53,141 bases of DNA, taken from positions 1 to 53,141 of the forward strand of contig JAILOV010000048.1 in the NCBI GenBank assembly GCA_024690605.1, given 5' to 3'. The notes under the pieces were generated by a model. That model worked only from the letters and a program-made list of their open reading frames with translations. It had not been told where the DNA came from and searched no databases. A program made the position numbers and the translations under genes. The DNA is from Lachnospiraceae bacterium. GTDB taxonomy: Bacteria > Bacillota > Clostridia > Lachnospirales > Lachnospiraceae. How positions within the stretch are numbered: the first letter of the stretch is position 1; every line of letters begins with the position of its first letter. This document shows, in pieces, positions 16,801-24,969 of this stretch.

Positions 16801-18053
16801 AACTGTTCACGGCCTATGAGCGGCTGGATGAGGAGAAGAACAGCGGGATCCAGGGAACGGGTCTGGGTCTGGATATATCCAGACGCTTCGCCGAACTCAT
16901 GAACGGCAGCCTCTGGTGCGAGAGCACCTATGGCGAGGGATCGGAGTTTATCCTGACGCTGGACCAGGGGATCGTGGACAACACGCCGATGGGCGAGTTC
17001 AAGGAGTATGTGGACGAGGCCGCGAAGGGACCCTATGTGCCGCAGTTTGTCGCCCCCGATGCCGAGGTGCTCGTGGTGGATGACAACCCGATGAACCTGA
17101 CGGTCATCAAGGGACTGCTGAAGGCGACGCAGATGCTGATCACCACCGCGGACAGCGGGGAGGAGGCCCTGGAGAAGATCCGCTGTGAGAGCTTCCACGT
17201 GGTGCTCCTGGATCACATGATGCCCGGAATGGACGGGATCGAGACACTGCAGAAGATCCGGGAGGACTATCCCGATCTGCCGGTTTACGCGCTGACCGCC
17301 AACGCCACGGCGGGCGGGGACGAGTTTTATAAGTCCAAGGGCTTTAACGGCTATCTGTCCAAACCCATCGACAGTGCCGCACTGGAGAAGGCCATCATGA
17401 GACATCTGCCGGAGGAGATCATGATGAAGCCCTCCGGAGAGGATGTTGTGCAGGAGGAGAGGGAACTGCCCGCGGATCTGCAGTGGGTGCGGGAGATCGG
17501 AGAACTCTCCGTCGATGAGGGGATCCGCTGTGCGGGCGGTGTATCGAGTTACGTCTTCTCGCTGAATCTCTTCCATGACACGATCGACGACAACGCGGCC
17601 GTCATCGAAGAAGCCTGGAAGAATGATGATATCCGCCTCTACACGGTCAAGGTCCATGCGCTCAAGAGCTCGGCCAGAATCATCGGCGCCGGTGAACTCT
17701 CGGCATTGGCGGAAAAGCTGGAAGAGGCGGGGAACAAGGAGAATCTGCCGTTCATCAACGAGAACACGGACCGGCTTCTTGCGGATTACCGCAGTTTCAA
17801 AGAGAAGTTTTCACGGCTCAAGGAGCAGGGCGATGCCGACACGCGCGAGATGATCCCCGAGGATGAGCTTGCGGGTGCGATCTCCGCACTGCGGGAGTTC
17901 ATCCCGCAGATGGACTATGACGCCGTGGAGATGGTCCTGGATCAGGTGAAGACATACCGCCTGCCGGATACGGAGACGGAGCGTTTTGCGGAACTGGAGA
18001 GGCTGTTGAAAGCCCTGGACTGGGATAAAATGGAGGAACTGATCGGCGGGTGA
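13803..18053 (+). CDS. Secreted-sensor hybrid histidine kinase (beta-propeller, TM, HisKA, HATPase, REC, HPt)
   Basis: This 1416-residue protein starts with a signal peptide (to about 33) followed by an extracellular two-component-regulator propeller. Its repeated blades are marked by DGYIWIGG, GGLWVGTNDNGV, NLWFASSRQGV and NLWVSTF. One membrane helix (about 770-796) leads to HisKA with SHEIRTPIN (His832), HATPase (NLLTNAVKYTSQGG, DTGIGV, GTGLGL), a receiver with D1137 and an HPt with VKVHALKSSAR (His1285). The architecture recalls polysaccharide-sensing hybrid systems of gut bacteria but ends in HPt rather than a DNA-binding domain. The last 75 residues resemble the tail of the kinase at 4424. 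GGAGG precedes ATG 13803; the frame is open from a TTG at 13737 without a ribosome site. Confidence 0.9.
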   Translation: MKTARAFGRTGVAAFASVILAAFLAGNSATVCASEPETPSESQAEGAKSGGGYAVTGQLSGVGYTAKLYDATNGLPTSDANYILGTSDGYIWIGGYSGIIRYDGQNFERQDSSGGLTSGRVLFEDSRGGLWVGTNDNGVVLLQDGESLHFTYLDGLPSSSIRAFEEDENGRIYIGSTGGISYVDADRKLHLLDDEQVNGKLIIRLTADSTGRIYGCTKDGAVFAIDDGRVTEYHTGEELGTGTITTIYADPEEPGRVYLGAEGDKLYSGRFGTRADHMKRISIAPMSDIHWITSACGRIWLTSDNYAGYLDVNEQFHVLENVPMRNSIDMMTSDYQGNLWFASSRQGVMKLVTNNYQSLTQTAGYPEETVNATCLHMGQLYIGTDDGLWVMESGKRPSKNELTEYLGDTRIRCLSVDREDNLWVSTFTNGHGLVCYTKKGEIISYNRDNGMPSDQVRCAVAASDGSILAGTNGGLAVIRDGRVVRTVGADEGIGNTVMLTVEEGDDGRIYTGTDGDGIYIIDGNKVERIGREDGLTSDVILRIKRDEKRGVLWIVTSNSIEYMKDGTITNVSTFPYNNNFDVYYDSGDNLWILSSYGVFAVRAQDVLDDAITDYRLYTIANGLNCAPTSNAYSALDPEGNLYISGRTGVSKVNIDHYFEVTAKIKTGIRSLTCNDEEILPDASGVYTIPAVQGRIQITPAILDYTMTNPTVHMFLEGTEDPGITSEQSRLSPLEYTGLGYGNYRLHIRVMDGSTGAVFQDDSFPIVKKPRLLELFIVRFLLLGLLAAAAGIIVWRIMTGTVIRRQYEEIRQAKDEAERANSAKSRFLANMSHEIRTPINTIMGMDEMILREDSTDVPKNYFMSVVNYALDIRNASESLLGLINDLLDMSKIESGKMHLVEQEYDVAELLRSIVSMIRVRSKEKDLAFDVDIDDQLPVRLYGDAGKIKQIVLNLLTNAVKYTSQGGFTLSVKVTGRPGEKCSLRFSVRDTGIGVKPEDMEKLFTAYERLDEEKNSGIQGTGLGLDISRRFAELMNGSLWCESTYGEGSEFILTLDQGIVDNTPMGEFKEYVDEAAKGPYVPQFVAPDAEVLVVDDNPMNLTVIKGLLKATQMLITTADSGEEALEKIRCESFHVVLLDHMMPGMDGIETLQKIREDYPDLPVYALTANATAGGDEFYKSKGFNGYLSKPIDSAALEKAIMRHLPEEIMMKPSGEDVVQEERELPADLQWVREIGELSVDEGIRCAGGVSSYVFSLNLFHDTIDDNAAVIEEAWKNDDIRLYTVKVHALKSSARIIGAGELSALAEKLEEAGNKENLPFINENTDRLLADYRSFKEKFSRLKEQGDADTREMIPEDELAGAISALREFIPQMDYDAVEMVLDQVKTYRLPDTETERFAELERLLKALDWDKMEELIGG

Positions 18054-18072
18054 GGGGCCCGATGGAGTGCGT

Positions 18073-18831
18073 ATGAGTGCGAATCAGATCATGATAACGG
18101 CGGAAAAAGAGAACTTTATTGTCCGGGTACTGATCCAGAAGGTGAAGGCCACCGGGATGGACTGCGTGTTTGTCCCCTGGACGGTCAATGCCATCAACAG
18201 TGCCTGGGAGAATACGGCGGCAGTCACGATCTTTATGGACGAAGCCAGCCGGCCGGGGAACGAAGTGGTGCATTTCCTGGGCGAAAAGCTGGCGGACACC
18301 GGGAAACATCTGATCGTCATCGGAGAAAAAACCGATGTACAGTATGTGGTGGACCGCGTTCCCGGCGATCATATCTTCCGCACCTTTCTGCGCCCCGTTG
18401 ACAACGCGCAGTATGTGGAAGCCGCGCAGGAACTGTTAAAGCAGGTGGAGACAGGCGCGCTGCGGAAGTGTATACTGATCGTTGACGATGATCCGAACTA
18501 TATGGGACTTGTCAGAGAATGGCTCAAGGGCACCTATAAGGTCGCCATGGCCAATTCCGGACTGCAGGCGATCAAATGGCTCGGCAAGAACAAGGCGGAT
18601 CTGATCCTGCTGGATCATGAGATGCCTGTCACGAGCGGCCCGCAGGTGCTGGAGATGCTCAGGAGCGAGGAGGAGACCCGGTCGATCCCGGTGATGTTCC
18701 TCACCGGCAAGAGCGACAAGGAGAGCGTCATGGCGGTGGTCGCGCTGAAACCGGAGGGGTATTTCCTGAAGACCATCGAGCGTGAGGAACTGCTGGAGAA
18801 TCTGAACAGATACTTCATGCTTCACAAATAG
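18073..18831 (+). CDS. Response regulator with pseudo-receiver plus receiver, no output domain
   Basis: This 252-residue protein ends in a complete receiver domain (about 132-252): acidic cluster IVDDDP, phosphoacceptor D181 in LILLDHEMP, LTGKSD and a Lys near the end. The first 125 residues have receiver-like alternation (MITAEKENFIVRVLIQK, VTIFMDEA, LIVIGEK) but lack the acidic pocket, so this half is probably a pseudo-receiver. There is no DNA-binding or enzymatic output. It lies 19 bases after the propeller kinase and is the natural acceptor for its HPt. ATG 18073 is preceded by GGAG at five bases. Action through protein contact, or as a phosphate sink, is inferred. Confidence 0.85.
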   Translation: MSANQIMITAEKENFIVRVLIQKVKATGMDCVFVPWTVNAINSAWENTAAVTIFMDEASRPGNEVVHFLGEKLADTGKHLIVIGEKTDVQYVVDRVPGDHIFRTFLRPVDNAQYVEAAQELLKQVETGALRKCILIVDDDPNYMGLVREWLKGTYKVAMANSGLQAIKWLGKNKADLILLDHEMPVTSGPQVLEMLRSEEETRSIPVMFLTGKSDKESVMAVVALKPEGYFLKTIEREELLENLNRYFMLHK

Positions 18832-18874
18832 AGGGGACTGCACGGAACAGCGACAGGATAAGCAGGGAGGCGTT

Positions 18875-21800
18875 ATGTACAGAAAAAACAGGAAGAAAAC
18901 ACGTTGGCTCTCTCTCGCACTGGCAACCTTTCTGATCGGTGCGACACCGTTCACGACGCTGGGATCGGTCACAGCCTATGCCGTGGAAAGCGCGGCGGTG
19001 GCGGAGATCACGGAGATTCTGCCGGGCAGGCTGTCCGTCCGGTCCGCATATTACCGTGAGATCGGTTCCTATGATACGGTCGCATCCAATGTGAAGGGAA
19101 ACGCGGGAGACAGTCTGGTGCTGGTGCATGCGGGCGATCTGCCGGCGGATGCGTCGGCCACCACCAGCGGTGTGCAGGTCAAGGCGGTGCAGGCTGCCGG
19201 GCAGGAGGAGAACACGCCGGTCTATGACAGTCAGGAACTGTCGGGGCTGATCGCCGAGCGCAATGCGCGTGAACAGACCTGGATCAAGACACTTCTCGCC
19301 AATTCCTATAACGAACGCGATGAATTACGACGTGCCGCCTTCCGCGGAGAACTGTCGGCGCTCGCGGCGACTGCTGCGTTTGATACGAGTGCGCTGGATA
19401 ACGTGCTTCCCGCGGGGGCACTGCTGACCGCCGACGCGTTCGACGGTTGCACGGTGACCTATAACGGACAGGACAGTCTGTCCGTGGCGGAAGGGATCAA
19501 TGAGATCGATGTGGTGATCACGGTCAACGATCCCGATCGCGCAAAGAGCACGGTCAATGTCGATCTTTTCTCGCCGCAGAATTCCTACCGCGCGGACAGA
19601 AGTCTGCTTTCCTCTACCGGCGGACTTGGCGTCAACCCGCGCAAAGGACTGGTGTGGAAAACGAAGCTGTTTGTGGTGGGCGCGCCGGACTATGCGGATG
19701 AGGTGCAGGAGGCGGAGCGGACAGGACGTCCCCTCGTGCACAGGCCGCGCATTGCGCCGAAGCTGGCCAGACAGTTTGATGCGAAGGGACGTCCGGTCAC
19801 GCAGGATCAGATCTACGCGCGGTTCCTGCAGGCGATCCGGGAAGCCGAGGAGGCGGACAGAGCGCAGAACGGGCAGGAACAGAGTTCTGCGGGCGGGAAT
19901 CCTTCGGGATCCGCGGATAACGGCGGCGGTAGCGGAAGCGGAGGGAATTCCTCTTCCGGCGGGGAACGGCAGGCCGATGTCAGCAGGCGTACCGCGTCAG
20001 AGACCAGCAGCCGGACCACGGAGAGCGTCAGCCGCACCATTCTTCTGTATCTCAACGGATCGAATCTGGAGAGCAACAGTCATTTCGGAACGAGAAATCT
20101 CAGGCAGATCCTGACGGCGTCCGCGAATTCCGCCAACAGCGGTGTCCGGTTCTTCGTGATGACCGGCGGCACGGCGTCGTGGCATTTAACGGATACGGAT
20201 CTGCTCGCCGGTGCCACGGAGATCTCCGCGGATCACAGTCAGGTCTGGGAGATCGTGAACGGCAGGATGTATCTGATCGAAAATGAGGCGGCGTTTCTCT
20301 CGGCGCCCATGATGGAAGCGTCAACACTGACCTCCTTTATCGATTATGCGACCGCCATCGCGCCCGCGGATCTTTGCGACATCATCCTCTGGGATCACGG
20401 GAGCGGTCCGGATGGATTTGGAAGTGACAACAGCGCGAATGCCGGGACGAAGCGGGATATGTCGCTGGCGGATATCAGCCGGGGACTTCAGAACAGCGCC
20501 TGGTATCAGAGCGGGAAGTATTTCGATTTCATCGGTTTCGATGCCTGCCTGATGGGCAATACCGAGGTCACTACGGCACTGTCCCCCTACGCGGACTACC
20601 TGATCGGTTCGGAGGAGCTGGAACCGGGCGTCGGCTGGAATTACACATGGCTTTCCGATCTGATCGCCGATCCCGGCATGGGGACGGAGAATCTCGGGAA
20701 AAAGATCGTCGATACGTTTATCGCGCAGTTCGGCGCGACCGGCAACGCGACCCTTTCCCTGATGGATCTGACGCGTGTGTGGGAACTGGAGGAGGCACTT
20801 AACAGTCTGGGCGATCTGCTCTATGCCGATGTGGTGCAGGCCGCGAGCGGGGATTATATCGACATTTTGAGCAGCCGCGAGCGCGCGATGGCGTTTAGCA
20901 CGACCGGCGGCTATTATTCCAGCGATCTGGTGGATCTGGGAACCCTGATGTATCTGCTTCGCAACAACTACGCGAACGGAAACCGTGAGACATCGCAGGC
21001 CTATCAGACGCAGATCGACAGGATCATGAATCTTCTCGGAGTTAATGTGCAGACGGACGCCCAGGATCGGGAGACGGTCTCCTGGAGAGGAAATCCCGGC
21101 GGTCTGGTGCTCTATGAGAAGCACACCGCCGACGTGAAGGATGAGTTTGGCTACAACACGCTCCAGCCGACGGGCTTAAGCATCTATTTCCCTTATTACG
21201 GCGTGTATCGCCTCCGGGAGGGCAAGAACCCGGGCGGAGACCCCAAGGAATATGAGCGCTACCGGATCGTGGATCTGCTGAAGGTCTATCAGGACACGAA
21301 CATGTACAGAGGCGCCTATCCGGAAGCCTATGTGAAAGCGGCCGCGGCGCTGGCGCTCCGCCAGATCTCGGGCATGATGATCGGAACGGAATGGAAGAGT
21401 GCAACGAGCGATGAGGAACTGAAGAACATCGTCCTCGGGTATCTGCGCGGTGAGGGAGACTACAGCTACTCACAGTGGTATCGGGACAGACAGGTGCAAA
21501 GGGTCACGGAGGCGGCAGGCCTTTTGAGTGAGCAGGGCGCGACGCAGCTGGAGGCGATCATCACCCAGCAGATCAGCGAGCGGATCAAAGTGAGCGGGAT
21601 CACGATCGAACCGGCGCTGGATGATCAGAATCAGGCGATCGATCATTCCTACGTGGTGAGCCTCGGAGATAACGTGAGCCCGGCGACCATCAACCGGATG
21701 GATGTCAAGATCTCCTATACCGCGAGCGGTCGGGAAGTCGAGCTCGGCAGGACGCCGCTTTACTATGATAAAGCAGCTTTTGAGACGCAGCAGGCCAACG

Positions 21801-23107
21801 AAAACTATACGGGCAGTCCCTCCATCACCACGAAGCCCTTTGACAACGAGTGGTACACGGTCGGTTATTCTCTGGGAGCAAATGACTATACCGCCGACGG
21901 CGTGACGATGGACTGGCAGGTGGCGAGCTTCTACTTTACGGAGGTCGACGATCAGGGCAGTGACCGGCACTATACGGGCGTAATCCCCGTCTGTGTCTGG
22001 AGCGATAACAATGATGTCACGCGGTATAACTCGCTGAAGAATGCCTACAGCGACGACAAGATCAGCGTCTATCTGGTGCAGGTGCGGTTTGACTGGGATT
22101 CTCAGACGAACGATTTCAGCAAAGGCGGCCAGATTCTGGGCGTACAGAACCTTTCGGAGAACGGGGCGACCCGCGGGAGAAACACCCTCTATTCGAACAC
22201 AGCCTATGGGCTGCTTGGCAACGCGGAGAGCATTTTCGGCGGCAACGGGCTCAATGAGGATGTGGTCTCCGTCGGTATGGTCAAGACCGACAACAGCGGA
22301 AATCTCGGGATCAAGCTGCAACCGGTGACGGATCTGCAATCCATCTTCACGCTGGTGGATGTCTACGGCACGGACTATGAGCTGACCAGAGACAATCTCA
22401 CGGCGACAACGGCGCAGCAGAATGCCGACACGATGAACGTCGGTACGCTCGAAGCGGGCACCACGCTGCGGATGGTCGCTGAAGGGACCGAGAACGGCAA
22501 CGCGGAGAAAGCGAACGCGGTGCTAAACTATGTCACCGATGATCAGACCAGGAACACGCAGACGTTTGTGAACCGGAGCGGTTCGCGCAGCGCGGCGGGG
22601 ACGGAATCCCCGGATGCCGACGGCGATCTCTCCGTATCCGCCCTGCCGGAGACGGTGATCGAACAGGCGGCGGATGCCGGACAGACAACGGCTGCGGACA
22701 GCGAAATCGCGCAGGAAACCGCGCAGGCGGCTGATGGGGCGGGCAACGTCGACGGCGCGGAGGCGCAGCAGGCAGAGGAACAGCCGGAGGTGCAGGATGC
22801 CGCTGACGGTTCTGCGGCGGCAGCGGACGGCGCGCAGGCGGGCTCGCAGGACGATGAGGACAGACAGGCGCTGGCGGATGTGCAGGCAGCCGATAACGGA
22901 CAGGATGCGGCATTCACCGCGCCGGACAGCGTTGACGGCAGCCAGACGGTCATCGCGCAGGACAGCGCACCGCAGCAGGAACAGACCGTGGAGGAATCGC
23001 AGGACAACGGTGGCGGTGACGCGCCGGCTATCGTGCAGGCGGATGCCATGACGGAGGATTCGAGCGATGACGGCGGAAGCGGCGCAGAGGAAACTCCTGC
23101 CGAATGA
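18875..23107 (+). CDS. Secreted clostripain-family (C11) cysteine peptidase
   Basis: This 1410-residue protein has a signal peptide cleaved near AYA36. The C11 catalytic pair is visible as ILWDHGSG (His508) and GFDACLMGN (Cys558), in a domain of about 385-800. A Gly/Ser-rich linker precedes it (about 330-370). A middle region with beta-rich segments follows. The last 190 residues are low-complexity Ala/Asp/Gln/Glu. Clostripain enzymes cut after Arg and often self-activate. No LPxTG or transmembrane anchor is seen at the end, so release or non-covalent surface binding is likely. AGGGAGG precedes the ATG. The gene begins 43 bases after the response regulator and overlaps the nucleotidase gene at its end. 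Confidence 0.85.
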   Translation: MYRKNRKKTRWLSLALATFLIGATPFTTLGSVTAYAVESAAVAEITEILPGRLSVRSAYYREIGSYDTVASNVKGNAGDSLVLVHAGDLPADASATTSGVQVKAVQAAGQEENTPVYDSQELSGLIAERNAREQTWIKTLLANSYNERDELRRAAFRGELSALAATAAFDTSALDNVLPAGALLTADAFDGCTVTYNGQDSLSVAEGINEIDVVITVNDPDRAKSTVNVDLFSPQNSYRADRSLLSSTGGLGVNPRKGLVWKTKLFVVGAPDYADEVQEAERTGRPLVHRPRIAPKLARQFDAKGRPVTQDQIYARFLQAIREAEEADRAQNGQEQSSAGGNPSGSADNGGGSGSGGNSSSGGERQADVSRRTASETSSRTTESVSRTILLYLNGSNLESNSHFGTRNLRQILTASANSANSGVRFFVMTGGTASWHLTDTDLLAGATEISADHSQVWEIVNGRMYLIENEAAFLSAPMMEASTLTSFIDYATAIAPADLCDIILWDHGSGPDGFGSDNSANAGTKRDMSLADISRGLQNSAWYQSGKYFDFIGFDACLMGNTEVTTALSPYADYLIGSEELEPGVGWNYTWLSDLIADPGMGTENLGKKIVDTFIAQFGATGNATLSLMDLTRVWELEEALNSLGDLLYADVVQAASGDYIDILSSRERAMAFSTTGGYYSSDLVDLGTLMYLLRNNYANGNRETSQAYQTQIDRIMNLLGVNVQTDAQDRETVSWRGNPGGLVLYEKHTADVKDEFGYNTLQPTGLSIYFPYYGVYRLREGKNPGGDPKEYERYRIVDLLKVYQDTNMYRGAYPEAYVKAAAALALRQISGMMIGTEWKSATSDEELKNIVLGYLRGEGDYSYSQWYRDRQVQRVTEAAGLLSEQGATQLEAIITQQISERIKVSGITIEPALDDQNQAIDHSYVVSLGDNVSPATINRMDVKISYTASGREVELGRTPLYYDKAAFETQQANENYTGSPSITTKPFDNEWYTVGYSLGANDYTADGVTMDWQVASFYFTEVDDQGSDRHYTGVIPVCVWSDNNDVTRYNSLKNAYSDDKISVYLVQVRFDWDSQTNDFSKGGQILGVQNLSENGATRGRNTLYSNTAYGLLGNAESIFGGNGLNEDVVSVGMVKTDNSGNLGIKLQPVTDLQSIFTLVDVYGTDYELTRDNLTATTAQQNADTMNVGTLEAGTTLRMVAEGTENGNAEKANAVLNYVTDDQTRNTQTFVNRSGSRSAAGTESPDADGDLSVSALPETVIEQAADAGQTTAADSEIAQETAQAADGAGNVDGAEAQQAEEQPEVQDAADGSAAAADGAQAGSQDDEDRQALADVQAADNGQDAAFTAPDSVDGSQTVIAQDSAPQQEQTVEESQDNGGGDAPAIVQADAMTEDSSDDGGSGAEETPAE

Positions 23108-24561
23108 GTGAGACAAAGCATCTGGTCCTTCTGCACTCCAATGATATTCACGGAGATTTCGCGGAGACGGACAGGGACGGTGTAAAGACTGGCGGGCTCG
23201 CGCGGCTTTCCGGCTTTGTCCATCAGACGAGGCGCAGGGAGGATGAGGTCATCTATGCCATCGCCGGTGACATGTTCATGGGGTCGATCATCGACCGCGA
23301 ATACCGCGGACTGTCCACGATCAAGCTGGCAAACGCACTGGAACCGGATGTTTTCGAGGTCGGCAATCACGAGGTGGATTACGGCCTCTCCCATCTGCTG
23401 TTTCTGGAGAAATGCGCGGATTTCCCGATCATCTGCGCCAACATGTATGTCAAGGAGCTGAACCGGCGTCTGTTTCTCGCCTTTCAGGATGTCGTGCGCG
23501 CGGGGATCCGGATCCGGTTCATCGGACTCCTCACGGAATCGATCGCCGACCGCATCCGGCAGGAAGAACTGGTGGACAGCGCCGTCAGCATCCGTCCGGT
23601 CCGCAGGGAGCTGGACAAGGTCTTTGCGGAAACGGCGGAGGATCCCGCGGACATCACGATCCTGCTGACCCACATCGGGATCGAGGAGGACAAGCTTCTG
23701 GCGGCCGCGATGGATCCGTCATGGCCGGTGGATTTCATCATCGGCGGTCATTCCCACACGTTTTTGCAGGAACCGGTGGTCGTCGGCGGGGTTCCGATCG
23801 TGCAGGCGGGCTTCGGCAGCGGGCAGATCGGACGGCTGGATCTCTTCTGGGATCCGGACAAGAAGCGGCTGGCAGACTGGTCGTGGGAACTGCAGACGGT
23901 CAATGAAGAGACCTGCGAGGAAGATCCGCTGGTCAGCTTCTATCATGACCGTTTTCAGACGGAGACGGACAGGAAATATGATCAGGTGCTGTTTTCCATG
24001 CCCTGCGCCTACACACATCCCGGATTTCACCGCGAGACGCAGCTCGGCGATTTCTTTGCGGACATCTATCAGGAGATCTTCCATACGGATGTTTTCTTCC
24101 TGTCCACCAATGTGATCTGGGCCAAAACGCTGGGTCCCGATGTGACAAGGCGAGATCTGATGATCGCCTTCCCCTATGAAAACGCGGTTTACGAGTTGAA
24201 AATGACCGGAGAGCGCTTTCTGGCGCTCATTCGGCACGTGTACCGCAGGGAAGCCTGGGAGGGGACCAACATCTTTTTCCTTTTTTCAAAGAATCTGACG
24301 GTCACGGTGCGCGCCGGGGACAGGGAGGTGCTGGACGTGAAGCTGTCCGGCGCCGATCCGGAGCCGGACAGGGAATATACGGTGGGGGTGACCGCCTATG
24401 CGTACAAGAACCGGGAACTCTTTCTCGGCATCACCGCCGCAGAGGAGGAGACGATCCGGATCCGTCGGCTCTCGGTCGATGACCGCCAGGACATGACGGC
24501 ATTTTTTTCGGGCGCCGGCGTGATCCCGCTGGAAAACGAGGGCCGGCTCCGAATACAGTAA
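23104..24561 (+). CDS. Metallophosphatase/5'-nucleotidase-like protein (UshA/YunD type)
   Basis: This 485-residue protein has the calcineurin-like metallophosphatase motifs LLHSNDIHG, IAGDMFMGS, EVGNHEVDYG and IGGHSHTF in the N-terminal half, and a 5'-nucleotidase C-terminal domain after about 340. Such enzymes hydrolyse nucleoside phosphates or nucleotide sugars. Unlike secreted UshA it has no signal peptide, so it is predicted to be cytoplasmic, like Bacillus YunD. Its ATG overlaps the stop of the C11 peptidase gene by four bases (ATGA), implying coupled translation of a secreted protease and a cytosolic enzyme. Confidence 0.88.
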   Translation: MSETKHLVLLHSNDIHGDFAETDRDGVKTGGLARLSGFVHQTRRREDEVIYAIAGDMFMGSIIDREYRGLSTIKLANALEPDVFEVGNHEVDYGLSHLLFLEKCADFPIICANMYVKELNRRLFLAFQDVVRAGIRIRFIGLLTESIADRIRQEELVDSAVSIRPVRRELDKVFAETAEDPADITILLTHIGIEEDKLLAAAMDPSWPVDFIIGGHSHTFLQEPVVVGGVPIVQAGFGSGQIGRLDLFWDPDKKRLADWSWELQTVNEETCEEDPLVSFYHDRFQTETDRKYDQVLFSMPCAYTHPGFHRETQLGDFFADIYQEIFHTDVFFLSTNVIWAKTLGPDVTRRDLMIAFPYENAVYELKMTGERFLALIRHVYRREAWEGTNIFFLFSKNLTVTVRAGDREVLDVKLSGADPEPDREYTVGVTAYAYKNRELFLGITAAEEETIRIRRLSVDDRQDMTAFFSGAGVIPLENEGRLRIQ

Positions 24562-24657
24562 AAAATCGGAAAAACCGTGTGGAATTTTCTCCGGTCACGT
24601 GTATATAAGGTTGAGCAACCGGAAGAACGTCACGCGAACGGAAAGAAAGGAGGACGG

Positions 24658-24867
24658 ATGAAGGATCAGGAGAAAAACAGGGAGCCGATCGCCGAAAGTG
24701 AGCTGGAGAAGATCACCGGCGGCAAATCGGAAAGCGGGAACCCGACGGGGAATTCCCAGAAGATGTGGATTACCTGCAGACTGTGCGGCAAGAGCATTGA
24801 GGCCGACCTGACGAAGGATGAGGTGCAGTGCGGAAGCTGCAAGGCATACAACCGTCTCTACGGCTGA
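24658..24867 (+). CDS. Small peptide with double-glycine leader and zinc-ribbon-like cargo
   Basis: This 69-residue peptide has a textbook double-glycine leader: Ile at -12, Glu-Leu at -8/-7, Ile at -4 and Gly-Gly at -2/-1 (SELEKITGG, cut expected after Gly22). Such leaders are removed by C39 peptidase domains of ABC exporters. The predicted mature part carries two CxxC pairs, C40/C43 and C58/C61, spaced like a zinc ribbon or four modifiable Cys. AAAGGAGG precedes ATG 24658; the frame is open from a GTG at 24577 without a ribosome site. No C39 transporter or modifying enzyme is in the window. A bacteriocin, a signal or another exported peptide are all possible. Confidence 0.75.
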   Translation: MKDQEKNREPIAESELEKITGGKSESGNPTGNSQKMWITCRLCGKSIEADLTKDEVQCGSCKAYNRLYG

Positions 24868-24881
24868 TATTTCCGCCGGAA

Positions 24882-24911
24882 TTGGACAGAGACATTGACG
24901 GAGAGTATAAT
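24882..24911 (+). promoter_or_regulatory. Promoter of the metQ-like operon
   Basis: TTGGAC (24882-24887) and a perfect TATAAT (24906-24911) are 18 bases apart. The leader is about 50 bases and ends in GGGAGGAAGG before ATG 24970. No S-box or other methionine riboswitch fits in this short leader. Confidence 0.6.
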
Positions 24912-24969
24912 GAACCCGTCTGTTTGACAATAGCTCAGACAATGTACAGTCAGCAGGGAGGAAGGATCC

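Noticed and set aside
15582..17657. A 691-codon open frame on the minus strand
   Set aside because: It is antisense to the kinase core of the propeller sensor, with no start signal and no domain; a composition artefact.
22900..23107. Sortase or membrane anchor at the end of the C11 protease
   Set aside because: No LPxTG, hydrophobic segment or basic tail is present.
24923..24954. Second promoter candidate for the metQ-like gene (TTGACA with a TACAGT)
   Set aside because: Only 15 bases separate the boxes and the -10 is poor; the TTGGAC/TATAAT pair just upstream is better.
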